Shown here in pieces: positions 37,699 to 50,233 of a stretch of DNA of 64,000 nt. Each line of letters begins with the position of its first letter. Position 1 is the first letter of the stretch. A program made the position numbers and the translations under genes. The notes below the pieces were generated by a model. It saw only the letters and a program-made list of their open reading frames with translations, made no database searches and was not told where the DNA came from. Source of the DNA: Gigaspora rosea (lineage: Eukaryota > Glomeromycota > Glomeromycetes > Diversisporales > Gigasporaceae); the NCBI GenBank assembly GCA_003550325.1, contig QKWP01000658.1, positions 97,274 through 161,273 on the forward strand. The letters run 5' to 3'.

Positions 37699-37874
37699 CA
37701 GTCAGACCTCTCTAAGTGCACGCCCTTGGGACATAACGTGCATTTAGAGAATAATAAGAAAAAGTGCATTTATAGAGGTCAAGTATATATTTGGGCCAAG
37801 CACTTAAGCGTGCATTTAGAGAGGGTGTGTGCACTTAGAGAGGGTGTGCACTTGCACTTAGAGAGGTCTGACTG
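37699..37874. mobile_element. 176-bp pogo-like MITE with TA target site
   Basis: TIRs CAGTCAGACCTCTCTAAGTG are present in inverted orientation at both ends, each bordered by TA (37697-37698 and 37875-37876). The word GTGCATTTAGAGA recurs four or more times inside. The left TIR and TA context match the pogo/Tigger type. The element ends about 100 bp beyond the 3' end of the bHLH coding region. Confidence 0.82.
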
Positions 37875-37972
37875 TATATATATATATTTTTTTTTTTACA
37901 TACATATGATATCTGATATCTGATATTAAGAACCAAGAAATTATAGCCCTACATATTTTTATTTCACCACAT

Positions 37973-40015
37973 TTATTTATAAGTTTGATCATGTATTTCA
38001 TGTTTTAACATTACCCTCCCCATAGAATGTGGAGAACTAGCTCTTGAATGAGACGTATTCATATCAGAATGATAAGGATGATAATTTCTATGATAAGATT
38101 GTTGTTGATGTATCTTACTTTCATAATTATGATTATTAAAATGAAGATTTTTATCACCACCAGAAATCCAATCCATATTTTCAGTTTTTAAATGTTGTTG
38201 TTGTTGTTGTTGTTGTTCATGATAATGATATGGAGAATGATGACGAGGTATTGGATAAGAAAGATTTCTTTGATGATGAGATTGATTATGAAGATTATTT
38301 TGTTGTTGTGGAGGTGGTGGAGGAGGAGGAGGAGGTTGATTTGATTGTTGATAATTATTATTTGAATCAGACAAATAATTTTGATTTAATCGATTAGTTT
38401 GCCATTGACCCATAAATTTTTGTTGTTCTAATTGTTGATGTAATTTTTTTTCTTCACCTATTCTTTGATTAAAATCATTTATTGCATACATAGAATTACC
38501 ATTTACACCTCCATGCATATGTATATGACCAGAAGGAATGGACTTCACCGACATAACAGGTGATACTAAAGGTGGTGTCGTAACTGAAGATGTATTTGGT
38601 GTTGTTGAACCACTATTAGATTGCTTTAATTTCTGTATTTGTGCTTCGAGTGCTTGAATATAATGAGCGGCTAAAAAATAATGTAATAATAAAATAAATA
38701 ATATAATAATATATGAATATATATGACATATGAATATATGATATATGAATATATGATATATGAATATATGATATATGAATATATGATGATATGAATATGA
38801 TATTTGAATATGATATATGAATATGATGATTGGATATGATATATGAATATATTAATATGATGATATATGAGTATAATAAATAAATATATTAATGTAATGA
38901 TGAAATATGTAATGATGAAATATGTAATGATGATATAAATGATGATATAAAATGATGATATAAAATGATGATATAAAATGATGATGATAAAATAGTAGTA
39001 TAAAATAATAATAATAATAATAAATAAATAATAAAAATATAGTAACATAACGAATAATAAATAAACGAACGAAAAGATAAATAAATAAATAAATAAAATA
39101 TTTTAATTTTTTTTAGATAATCCATTTTGTCAAACATTATTGACATTATAAAGGAAAATTTTTATTGGTTGATTATAAGTTGTTATTTTCCATGTGAATC
39201 AATCTGTACCACTTTATCACATTCACATTCATCTGTTTACATTTTTTCACGTATCTTTTTTTTATTTGGCATTTAAGGGAAAAAACTTTAAAAAATTAAA
39301 AAAAAAATTTACCTTTTCTTAATATAATAGCTTTTGAATCAGCACATCCACGACAACTTGGTACAATACTTTTAAGTTCTTCAAATCCTGAATTTATATT
39401 TTCTCTACGTTTTTGTTCTGATAAAATATGTGCTATACGACGATTTGGAGGTGTATGAGATTGTGGTTGTTGTTGAGATTGAGTTTGTTGATGAATTTGT
39501 GTAGTTTGTGATTGAATAGGTTGTTGCATCTCTATTGAATTTTGAATTTGTGTTTGTTGAGATGACGTTTGTTGATGATGCATCATTGAAGGTGTCATTG
39601 ACGTTGTTATAGGTGTTTGTAAAATAGGTTGAGATGTATGTGAAAGTGGTGGTGAAAGAAATGGTGGAAGATGATGGTCTTGTCCACGATGTACTTGTGA
39701 TTGAGAAGGTGTCATCATATGTGGAAGACTTTGTCTTTTTTGTAAATGTGTGTATGTTAACGTTTCATGACGAGGTGATATTGGTAACGGTGATGGTGGT
39801 TTTTGTTTATTCAAAGGATTTGAATTATGACTATTATATAATAATTATTATAATTATAAAAAAAATTAAAAAATTAAAAAATTAAAAAATTAAAAAATTA
39901 AAAAATTAAAAAAATAATATTAATTAATTAAAGTTATTGAGATATCGTAAGAAGAAAATAACAACAAAAAAAACGTTAATCAAAAATTTTACCTGATCAA
40001 ATGTGTTATATCCAT
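37973..40015 (-). CDS. MLX/Max-like bHLH transcription factor
   Basis: Three minus-strand exons: 39993-40015 (seven codons plus two bases), 39313-39830 and 37973-38670. Phases agree and give 1,239 nt, or 412 residues. The bHLH domain spans about 138-197. The basic region RRIAHILSEQKRRENIN has His142, Glu146 and Arg150, the class-B pattern that reads CACGTG; then come helix 1 (GFEELKSIVP), a short loop with CRGCADSK, and helix 2 (AIILRKAAHYIQALEAQIQKL). AEQ/SEQKRR, SIVP and SKAI.L.K are reminiscent of animal MLX, a partner of Mondo/ChREBP; yeast Ino4 is another relative. No long leucine zipper follows. The N-terminal 135 residues are Gln/Pro/Ser-rich. The C-terminal part has Pro9 (293-301), Gln8 (333-340) and His/Asn-rich runs, typical of activation regions. 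The second intron splits helix 2 at Ala181. It acts in the nucleus, probably as a dimer. Targets are unknown. Confidence 0.9.
38671..39312 (-). other. 642-bp intron of the bHLH gene, repeat-expanded
   Basis: The donor GTAAAT is at 39312 and the acceptor TTTTTTAG ends at 38671. The intron is about six to ten times longer than others in this window because of arrays of ATGATATATGAATATG and AATGATGATATAA (38700-39000) and AATAAATA. Open frames on the minus strand here are low-complexity Ile/Tyr runs and not coding. Confidence 0.85.
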
Positions 40016-40439
40016 CGTAATATTCTATCGTTATCGTCGGTTATCGTCGATTTAATCTATCGCTGTTTTATTATTCTGTTATTCCAGTTATTCTCGTTGT
40101 TCTCGTTATTCTCGTTTATTATTGATATTATGAATAATTATGAATAATTATGAATAATTATGAATAACTATGAATACTTTGTTGTATCTTTTTTTTACGA
40201 AATGTATATCTTTCTATACGAAATATACGAAATGTATCTCTTTACGAAATGTATATTTAACAAAGAAAAAAAAAATTCTGCTAATAAACTTTGCAAGAAA
40301 AAAATTTTTTTAAAAGTCCAAAGTTTTGAGATTGATAAAAAAAAAATTGGTACGTAAAATTCGAGAGTTTATATATAATAAAATCAATCAAAACCCGTGA
40401 AGAATTTATATGCAAAATATATGTAACGTAAAACAACCC

Positions 40440-40475
<36 letters not shown>

Positions 40476-41567
40476 ATAAGTAACAAGTAGTTATGTAGGA
40501 TAGTAAGATGTGTGCGTGTAATATAAAATGTAATTATTACAAATTTTTTTGTGATAAATGCATTTTTTGAAGTAAAAGTAAAAGTGATTTCAAAAATAAT
40601 ATACACAGTATATATATAAATAAATAAATAAATAAATAAATAAAATACTGGTAAATATAAATATTGATAGCTGATATAATATATATACATTATATATCTG
40701 ATATATATGTGTATATATATGATAAAATAAAACGTTATAACTCTGTTATAACTCTGTTATAACTCTGTTATAGTATGTTAAAATGGTTGGATGTGCAACA
40801 CACGGCAGCTGATATAGAAACATGAGCTAGTTCCCCGCATTTCGTATATACATAAGTGCATGGACCGACTTGTGTTTATATTTTTACACTAAACAACAAA
40901 AGTACACAAATAATTGTAAATCAAGATTATTCATCAAGAAAAAAAAAAAAAAAATACAGTAAATACGTACTGTACTTACTGTACGTACGTACTGTACTTA
41001 CTGTACGTACGTACTGTACGTATGTTTAATGTACATGTTTTCTATTATAAAAGAGGATTATCATATTTAACTGTTAATGTAGTTATATTAAGTTGTCGAT
41101 CGATTGATATATATATATTATATGTGTAGCATATATTTAAATTGGTGTGCCAATAGGGAATTATCCTGTGATATCTCGATATCTCGATATATATCTCTGT
41201 GTTATTAATAACATTAACTACTATAGTAATTATAATAATCATTAATAATTATAATAATTATAACAATTATAAAAGTATAATAAATGCTTATATATTTTAT
41301 TGAAAAAAAAAAATACTAACTTGCTTTAAATTAAATTAAATTAAATAATGGAAGTCCGTGCATATTTTCGGTTAGTTAAAAAAAAAAATCGTCTGTTTAA
41401 ATAAAAAAAAAAATCATAAGCTGCATCACATCTTAAATCACAGGGATAAGCAAAAAATTACCTGATCTGAAAAAAATAATCCGACGCTCCTAAAAACGTC
41501 GAACCCCAAAATTTTTTACTTATTAAAAAAAAGTGATTCATAAGTGATTCATCTTTAATAATCCCAA

Positions 41568-41685
41568 GATACTTTAGTTAGTAGATACTTTAGTTGGTAA
41601 ATACTTTAGTTAGTAGATACTTTAGTTAATAGGTACTTTAGTTAATAGATACTTTAGTTAGCTGTTAGTAGATACTTTAGTAAGA
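41568..41685. repeat. tandem repeat, GATACTTTAGTTAGTA
   Basis: Six or seven imperfect copies of a 16-20 bp unit, continuing more weakly to 41740. Confidence 0.85.
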
Positions 41686-41936
41686 AGTTCCTTAAATAAG
41701 AATATCAAATTAAATACAAAAAAAGATACTTTCGTAAGAGATGGCCGTACAATGTCCTTAAAAAATTTTTCTGTTAACAAAGAAATTGTACCGATATTCT
41801 CCAAAGAATTTTATGTTATGATTCTTTTGATATGATTCAAAGGAAAAATTCTTTAAAAGAAGAACAAAGGGAATTATTAGCATTATGTTCATGATCAATC
41901 ATAGATAGATAACCGTAGCATTTATTATGCTGTTAT

Positions 41937-42142
41937 ACTATATTGATACTGTATTGATACTATATTGATACTGTATTGATACTGTATTGATACTGTATTG
42001 ATACTGTATTGATACTGTATCGATACTGTATTGATACTGTATTTGATACTATATTGACACTATATTGACACTGTATTGACACTGTATTGACACTGTATTG
42101 ATACTGTATTGATACTGTATTGATACTGTATTGACAATGTAT
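41937..42142. repeat. 13-bp minisatellite, TATTGATACTG
   Basis: About sixteen copies of an 11-13 bp unit TATTGATACTG(TA), a central block having TATTGACACTG variants. A reverse-strand frame of Ser/Ile/Gln/Tyr repeats results from the array. Confidence 0.9.
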
Positions 42143-43791
42143 GGGTTTTCTAAACATGTGATGAAAAGGTATCGGAACCAATATGATCCAAGAAACAATA
42201 ATTGAACCAATCCAACAAATTCAAGGTTCAGCCAACGTACTTTGTGTTCATGTTCCTAATCTTAGACGTGTCTTCTTTTGTAATAGTTTCTAGGACCCCG
42301 TGGGCAACATGTCCAACTGCATTGAAAGGGTAATGCATTCTTTTGCCAAACTTTATTATTCCTTTGAATGATTATTAATTTTTTTTAACGCCACAAAGAA
42401 GAATCGCGCGTGCGTGAGAAGTAATTTTCATGCAAGGATTAACAATTTCTTTTTATCTTGAAATTGTCATTGACCATGAATAATCATTATAATCATTATA
42501 ATCATTAGAGAAATTAGAAACAGGTGGGGTAATCGATACCTTTACACGAAACTTCATATATGGTCGATTTTCATACTTAAATCAGTTTATATACATATGC
42601 TTCGCATTTGATGTTATAAAAACAGTACAGATAAACTTGATGCCTGTATGATTTTGCTAGCATATAGGTAAAAAATATCTAGTATACACGTGTAGTTGCA
42701 ATAAAAGATCATACTAGGCATATTTATTATTTTAATAATATCTAAATACGTATATAAAAAAAAAAAAAAAATTTTTTTTTTTTTTTTATCTCGATTAGTT
42801 CGATTAGTGATATTCCTCTTTATACTGTATCTGTATATCATTTTTCTAATTTTATTATATGTTTTAAACTTATAGGGATAATAAAGCGTACATTCCATGT
42901 AAATCGTCTCCATATATGTTGGACAAATATTTATTAATGATTTTCGTTAAAAACCGCCAATCTTAATATGTAAGCAAGCTTTAATTGACTTATCGAAACT
43001 GGCAGTCTTTTCTTTTACTTATTACTACTGTAAATTTATTATATTATTATTATTTATTATTATTATTTTTATTTATTATTATTTATTATTATTATTTTTT
43101 TTTTTTACCTCCCCCCCCCAGAAAATTCTTTCCCTTGGCTTAAACAAGATATGTCTTGTTTTTAATTTTTAATGCTAAGCAAGGTTCAAAACAACATTAA
43201 AATTTGGAATATGCAATATATATATATATAAAAACAATAATACACTATATAGAAAACCAAAAAAAAAAAAAAGCATACGTAAGTATGCATTATTTCTGTA
43301 TTTAACTCAAAACGATGACAAAAAAAAATTATGAAATAGTTCTAAATAAATACTAAATAATGCTAAATAAAATTTTGAATATCAAGAGTATTCGCTTCGG
43401 ATGCTGTGTCACGCATTTGACCCATGTATATATTAATTACTACCATTTGTGGGGTCTGCTCGTGTGACAGTTTTGGGGTCACGATAAAAGGTCTGATTTT
43501 CATTTCCATTATATAAATGTGATGACTGATTTACCTAAAGGATTACTGGATTACTGGATTATATGGGTGACATACAGATTTTCACCCTTTTTTATTAATA
43601 ACATATCGTTAATCATATCGTTATTCGTTTTTTTCGATAACTATCATTACTATTATTATTATCAGGAGTAAATACAAAGTACAACAGCTAATCTACATCA
43701 TTAAATACTTAAAGTAGTAGTATTATTCTTTGATGTCTTTACATACAATATTTCTTGACCTGGTTGAAATTTTTATTTCTTATTATTCTTG

Positions 43792-43831
<40 letters not shown>

Positions 43832-45799
43832 ATATATATGTTTATTTGTTGGTAGTAATCGACTTTAAAAAAAACATCATGACTCAGCGCGTGAGGATTT
43901 CTCCATAAAAAAGTTGCATTGCATCAATGTGTGTAGTTGATCGCTTTAATGTTAAACTTGAAGGCTCATCTTTTGTTTTTTTTTTCTTTAAAGGATAAAA
44001 AAAAAAACGTCATTTTTTCTGACAATGAATAATCTGCGGATATTGTTTATTTTCCGAAAAAATTCCGTAAGCTCCGTAAGTTCCGCAAGTTCCGCAAACC
44101 CCGTAATCTAGCACTTTCTGTATCTGTCGTATCTGTGATTCGTGATCGGATGGGATTCGCATCACGTGATTAATGATCGGTATTTTATTATATTTATTAT
44201 TATTATATCAGATATCAGATATTGATAATACGTATAACTTACGTACTGCATAAAAAATATCAAGTTTTACTGATAAAAACTAGCAAATTATTTTTTTTTC
44301 CTTGTATGTGCTTGGATGTTTGCATGGCACGTATTTTGTCTTTAAACCTAGTTTTTGATCTTGAAGAGTCAAGATTTCATAATACATGAATTGATTTACA
44401 AAATAACAGGTAAACACGTCAAAGATATATCACTGATCATTTCAAGATCTAAAATCACTTTTCTGATTTTCAAGTTTGAGATGCAAAAATTTCTCGAATT
44501 TTATAATTTTAATTCCATTTTCTCTTTATCGATTATAGATTCTTCTTTTCTTACACTTTTAATCTTAATGCTATTCTCTCTCTTTGTAATGGTAGGAAGA
44601 TTCTCGAACAATTATTTTTTCTAGTCCTAATTCGCAGTGGTTCCCTTTTTTTGATACAGTATTTTGACATCCTTAATATCCATCTTTAAATATTTTTTTA
44701 TTTCAAATTTAATCAAATTTAATTCTCATCTTTTTTAGGGAGTAACAATAAAATGGTATGACTGTTTGTTTGGGGGAAAAAAAGATTGATCTCATCATTC
44801 TAAGCGATCTGTACATGTGCCTATCAAAAAAAAAATTTTTTTTTTTTTTTTTTAATCATTGGCCATTTTTAGATCAAGGCGCTAATTTTTACATGACCAC
44901 ATAATAGAAATAATTAGAAATCTAATACGTGGCGCTAAGCCTCAATTAATTAAGACTTCCCAATTTATGATTTAATGATTGATTTATGATGTATAATCGG
45001 AACATATTCCAATTATACTATGCCTTTTTAGGTTATGCAACATTTCTTTCCTAGCCCATCATTAATGTACGTATATTTATTTAAATTAGACTACACGCCC
45101 ACGCGCTCGAGACTTCATTTATTTTTCGAATCTTTTTATTAAAATTACTAGAAAATTTTGGTGAAAAATTTTTTGAAATTTGTATTAATTAATTTTTAAT
45201 TTTTCGTAAGCACTTACCTATCAAACGCGTGTTATTATGATTAGCTTACGCATTTATCTTGACTTATTAGGTTTATTAACTATCTTAGATTCCGGAAGGT
45301 CTTGTAAGTCAGATGTTACTAAAAAAGGAAATTTTCGATAAATCTTTAATTTTGATCAAAAATATGCAAACTCAAAATTATTTATATAAAGCTTGGGGTT
45401 AAATTATTTTATTGTAATTATTTTAATTTTATTTATTTTTTTTATATTAAAGGTGAAGCCTCGCATCTGAATCTTTATTAAAATTATAATTACTAGTTAT
45501 ACAATATCATAATTTAAAAATTAACAAACTATTTGCAAAAAAATAATATCTATAAGGGAAAATGTTTTCCACGCAACCGCATAGGTGTGCACCTTCCTAT
45601 GCATCATATATAAACAATGATTAGGGGAGTGACAAAATCAGGTAATTTTTTAGGGGGGTAAAAAAAAGTGAAATTATATATAAGGAACCTGACTATATAT
45701 ATATTAAAGGGGGTAGGCAAAAATATATCAGGTGATTAATGACACGGCCCTTATCTTTGATAATCATTGTTTTTTTTTATTTTCTTCTTTCGCTTTCGC

Positions 45800-45945
45800 T
45801 TTCTTGGTCTTCATTGTAGTTGGTGTCATTTTTGGTGTCTTGTCACTAGTGTTACTATTAAATTTCTTGGTCTTCGTTGTAGTTGGTGTTATTATTGGTG
45901 TTTTGTCACTAGTGTTGCTATTAAATTTCTTGGTCTTTGTCAAAG
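45800..45945. repeat. 75-bp direct tandem duplication
   Basis: Two copies of a unit including TTTCTTGGTCTTCRTTGTAG and TTTTGTCACTAGTGTT, with a partial third. A Lys/Thr-rich reverse-strand frame (45764-46075) stays open across it because the period is a multiple of three; I see no homologue. Confidence 0.75.
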
Positions 45946-46009
45946 TTTGGTATTGTTGTTGGTAACTCATTACTAGTATCACTATTAGATTTTCTTCTAG
46001 GCTCGCCAT

Positions 46010-46620
46010 CCTTATACTTTCCATTTTTGTGGAGTGTTTCTTGTATGTGTCTTTGTAGAGTGGTCTTGCATGCATCTTTATAGGTGGTCTTGTTCATTTC
46101 TCTGGCATTCTTATAGTATGGTTTACATTTTCTCAAAATGGCTTGTTTGGTGAGTGTTTTTTTATTTCTTTTGTTTTTATTTAACTAACTAACATTTTTT
46201 TTATTTCTTGTTTCTTTAGCATTCTTGTGAAGTGGTTTAGTTTTTTGTATGCATTTTTGTAGGGTGGTCTTGTGTACATCCTCATAGGGTGGTCTTGAGT
46301 ATTTTCTGGTATTTTTATAGTATAGTCTACATTTTCTCAGAGTGGCTTGTTTGGTATGTTTTTTTTTTATTTTGTCTTGACTTAACTAACTTTTTTTCTT
46401 TTATTTCTTGTTTTTTTAGTTTTCTTGTATGCATCTTTATGGAATGGTCTTGTGTGCATCCTCGTAGGATAGTCTTGATTATTTCTCTGGCACTCTTGTA
46501 GTGCAGTCTTTGTATTTTTTAGAGTAGCTTGTTTGGTAAATAGTTTCTTTGGTTTTTTTATTTTCTTTTGTTTTAGCTAACATTTTTTCTTTATTTTCTT
46601 TTCTTCTTCTAGCATGATTT
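46010..46620 (+). repeat. exon-plus-intron-like tandem repeat
   Basis: A block of 115-135 bp (GGTGGTCTTGTG..., CTCTGGCATTCTTATAGTAT, ...GGCTTGTTTG) occurs three times. Each copy ends exactly where an intron-like segment begins: 46150-46219 (GTGAGT...TTTAG), 46354-46419 (GTATGT...TTTTAG) and 46536-46612 (GTAAAT...TCTAG). All three have an (A/C)TAAC branch-like word and a T-rich tract. All signals are on the plus strand. I could not join the blocks into one open frame because stops occur in both candidate phases of the second block. It is either a decayed gene with repeated exons or a spliced non-coding transcript. Confidence 0.5.
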
Positions 46621-47204
46621 TGTCATTGGAGCCATTGCTCTTGGAGTTATTAAATTTGTTATTAGAATTGGATAAGGTTATTGTTTGAGTTATTTAGGTT
46701 GCTTTTTTTTTTGTAATTTCTAACATTCTTCTTCCAGATATGATTTCATTATTGGAGTTGTTGTTCTTGAAGTTATTAGTTGAAGTCTAGTAGTCTTGCA
46801 CGTTTTTTTCAGTAGTTTTGCCTTAACTTTAAGTCATTGGTACTTGTGGCTTCACTATAGTTTTTAGTATTGTTGATACTTTATTGGTACTTATAATTTC
46901 ATAGTACAGATTAGAGGATTAGGATTAGGGAGGAACCTAAAAAATCTATATGATATTATATTTGAAAAATTGTTAATACAGGCCACTTTATTAAAAAAGA
47001 TTATATTTAAAAAGTAGGTATTGGATAAAAAGGTTATATTTGAAAGGATTTAATTAAAAAGAGAATAGAAATTTATCGCACCTGCAACATGTCGCACCCC
47101 TAATTCTGACCAATCAAATCACACAATTTTGTAGACAAAAAACTTTCTAAGTTTTAAAAATTAAAAATTTTACTAGTAAAAAGTAAAAATAAATAAGTAA
47201 CAAT

Positions 47205-48042
47205 CAGGGTTGGGAAAGCTGTATATCCAGTGCTTTTTCACTGGACACTGGACATTTCCAAATTGTCCAGTGTAATGTCCAGTGCATGTCTAGTGTCCAG
47301 TAATATATTTATAAAAAAATTCAATAAATAAATAAATTCGTCAAAGCACAACATATCTGGTCAGATAACTAGTACTCCCAGAGGATTGCTTTAGCTAATT
47401 CTTAAAATGTAGTTAAAATTTTATAATAATGCACTATACCTTTGATTTAATTTAATTTTATTCTTATTTAATTTTAAAATTTAGTTTAATTATTGTATAT
47501 TAGTCAAAAAATCTGTTAGCGCATACAGTACATTTGAAAAAATTAATAAGCAATAAATATGTTGGCCACATAATACTGTATCTAACTAAATAAGATATCT
47601 ATATGCAACCAATTTGCTTAAAGGATAGTATTTCAAATGATGTTAACCTCCCAAAGCAATATGCATGGTAAGCAGGTTTTGAGAGATATCAGGCTTGAAA
47701 ACATTATAAATATTATATTATATAGCAGGAACAGGCTTAATAAATTAATTTTTTTAAGTTATNGTTTTGAGAGATATCAGGCTTGAAAACATTATAAATA
47801 TTATATTATATAGCAGGAACAGGCTTAATAAATTAATTTTTTTAAGTTATCGATTTTAAAGAATTGGCTAATTATCTAGCTTATTTAATTTTTTTTGTTT
47901 AAAATTTTAAAAATTATAATTTTTTTTTAATTGTTGTTGTCCAGTGATTATTTTTCTTAATCCATTGCTTTTCACTGGACAATTAGGACACTGGACACTG
48001 GACAAATTTCCAATTGTCCAATTGTCCAGTTGCCCAACCCTG
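47205..48042. mobile_element. 838-bp non-autonomous hAT element, TGTCCAG family
   Basis: The ends CAGGGTTGGG and CCCAACCCTG are flanked by the perfect 8-bp TSD GTAACAAT (47197-47204 and 48043-48050). TGTCCAGTG/CACTGGACA repeats crowd about 90 bp at each end. The core is AT-rich and non-coding. An N at 47763 sits exactly between two 87-bp identical copies (47676-47762 and 47764-47850), so the true length may be about 88 bp shorter. Confidence 0.9.
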
Positions 48043-48099
48043 GTAACAATTATTATAAAACGCACTTATAGTGTTTTATCACCATAGGTAAATTAGATT

Positions 48100-49938
48100 T
48101 GCAAATCTGTGTAGCAAAAAAAATAAATTTTTACAAAACAAAAAATAAAATTTAATTACTTTAGGGTTAGAGTAAGGCCTGGGATTTTATCGGGGGCATT
48201 AGTATATACAAATTTAGCAAGGAGTTTTTTTTATTAGAGCCCCAAAGGTGGTTTCATAAGCAAAATTTTGCGATATGAACGTTTTTTTTAAAAAAAAATA
48301 AACAAAAAAATGAAATTTTTTGTTACATCTGATCTTAAATTTTGATTGGCTATTCTAATAGTTTTGTGTAACATGGTGTAAAACACCATAAGTGCGTTTT
48401 AGTAAAATCCAATAAGTAATATCAAAGCATATAATGTAAAATTTTATTCTGAACAACTTTTTCTAAGTCATAAAGATAGTTTGTCTTAGTAAAAAAATGT
48501 TTTATAAGAAAATCAAAAATTTCAAATGTTAGCACATATAAAATTTTTTTTTACTAATACAGTATAATCTATATTTATGTTTAAGTATTACATGTAAAAT
48601 TTTATGCTAAACAACTTTTTCTAAGTTAAAAAGTAGATTGTTTTAGTTTTTTTTTTTGCATTCAGCGATCTTGTCTTTTTTTATTATGAACTATACAGTC
48701 TAGCTGCCTTGTACAAGTACAAAATATGACTACTAACGTTCTGTGTAAAAAAGACTCTCCAAGCGATAACTAAGTTACTTGCCCAAAGCGATCCGCCATA
48801 CCAACCATTCGTCTCAATCCGGTATCAGAATTTACCTTCCGATTTTAATTCATCAATCACCAACTGGTGTTGGATGCCATATCAAGACCACCTTTCTTTT
48901 CTTAAAATTTTAACTTCTTCACAAAGAGCACGTAAAGAAAAAAGGGAAAAGATAAAAACAAAAACAAAAGAAAACGACAAAGTATAAAAGGAAAAAAACA
49001 AAAAGAGGGGAAAAAGGAAAAACGAAAGAAAAGAATAAAACAGAAAAAGAGAAAAAGAAAGAAAACAAAATAAATCTAGATAGGTATAGTTAAAGTTTAT
49101 ACTAAACTCATAAAAATTATACAGCACAGTCTCTATGATCTCAGCGCTGTATTACAATAAAGAATGTAACTATATAACCCTATATCTTTTACGGGGTCGA
49201 GATCCACCAAGCGAAAATTTATTTAATCCCATCCGTCCGACATTAGTCCTTCGCCAAAAACATGTGGTCACCTGGCAGCATTGCGAGCATGTGACTTCTC
49301 GTGACTTCATGCACTAGAGTTTCCATTCTCGAATCCATTCTCAGATGTAAACAATATTGATCTTCTGGAGGGGGTAAGCCGAAATCGCCACTTTTTGGAA
49401 AAATTTTTGAAAAAACCGAGTGGGAGGCCGATATACAGGTTTTACTTGTAGAACAAAAGGAGTGTGGGTTCTTCTTTATCAACTTCATATGCCCTTACTT
49501 TCACCTTATGGCGGACACCCCAGGAAGGCTTTTCCTACTACCGGTGAGTGATAAACTCTGAACTTGTCAGCAGACAGTCTATTAACTTTGTCTCTAAACG
49601 ACAAGTGCCGTAAAGCGGTGAGTGATAACTCTAAGACTACTAGCAAGATAGTCAATTAACTCTATCCCTAAATAATAGCTGCCGCCATAGGACCTATATA
49701 AGTATGTCTTTAGTTTATATAAAATTAATACTAAAGTTTTTGCAGAATATGTGTACAAGTGATCGTGGTAGATTGTTTTAGTAAAAAAAAGTTTTATATG
49801 TGCTAACTTTGGGAATTTTTGATTTTTCTTATAAAACGAAAGATTTTTTTATTTTTTTATTTCTTTGATAGTTTTGTTGGTGCTTAAATACAAATTGAAT
49901 TAACTAATTAAGCTAATTCTAGTAATTACTACTCTTTG
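48100..49938. other. interior of the composite element, no intact gene
   Basis: The block at 48437-48503 (TTTTATTCTGAACAACTTTT...) recurs inverted at about 51108-51175, with a partial copy at 48590-48650. A 75-80 bp imperfect tandem pair starting GTGAGTGATAA lies at 49541-49690. The A/G-rich run at 48900-49075 has no motif. Some of this may be the 3' part of the LINE on the minus strand. Confidence 0.45.
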
Positions 49939-50118
49939 AGGACCCCGAAATATACATAGATAGGTCAGATTAATTATAGAGTTACTAAAAAAGGAAAGAT
50001 CTGCAGAAAACCTTCAAAAATAAGCAAAAAAATTACTATAAATAGAAAAGATCAGCATAAAAAACCTCAAAAATAAGCAAACCCATACTTGACTTATCTA
50101 TGTATATTTCGGGGTCCT
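49939..50118. mobile_element. AGGACCC MITE, subfamily B, perfect TSD
   Basis: The 180-bp element has TIRs of about 32 bp (AGGACCCCGAAATATACATA) and the perfect TSD ACTCTTTG (49931-49938 and 50119-50126). It is the sister of 57029-57209. Confidence 0.9.
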
Positions 50119-50233
50119 ACTCTTTGCCAATTGCAAGCACGGCATCATCCGGCTACCTTAATTTGTACCCAGATGCGACCTGTCGCACTAAGTTATGTAT
50201 GACTCAGAAATTTATCTTGGCTACTTGGCTATC

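Larger units (their letters stand above)
40016..45730. other. 5.7-kb gene-free block with microsatellites
   Basis: No gene supported. Visible: GTTATTCTCGTTATT repeats (40080-40150), poly-A (40446-40474), ACTGTACGTACGT repeats (40960-41030), CGATATCTCGATAT, TTATTATTA tracts (43030-43100, 43795-43830), a run of nine C (about 43113-43121), and TCCGTAAGTTCCGCAAG repeats (44060-44105). Two large arrays are listed separately. Transposon ends are not evident until about 45.7 kb. Confidence 0.55.

Noticed and set aside
38671..39146. Minus-strand ORFs of 85-125 codons
   Set aside because: Ile/Tyr/Ser runs created by ATGATATATGAAT repeats inside the bHLH intron, bounded by good splice sites.
41960..42181. 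Ser/Ile/Gln/Tyr repeat ORF
   Set aside because: Product of the TATTGATACTG minisatellite.
44355..44624. 89-codon hydrophobic ORF
   Set aside because: No signal, motif or splice context; the composition matches T-rich background.
45764..46136. Minus-strand Lys/Thr-rich protein spanning the 75-bp repeat
   Set aside because: The splice-like signals in the adjacent repeat are on the plus strand, and the frame stays open because the repeat period is a multiple of three.
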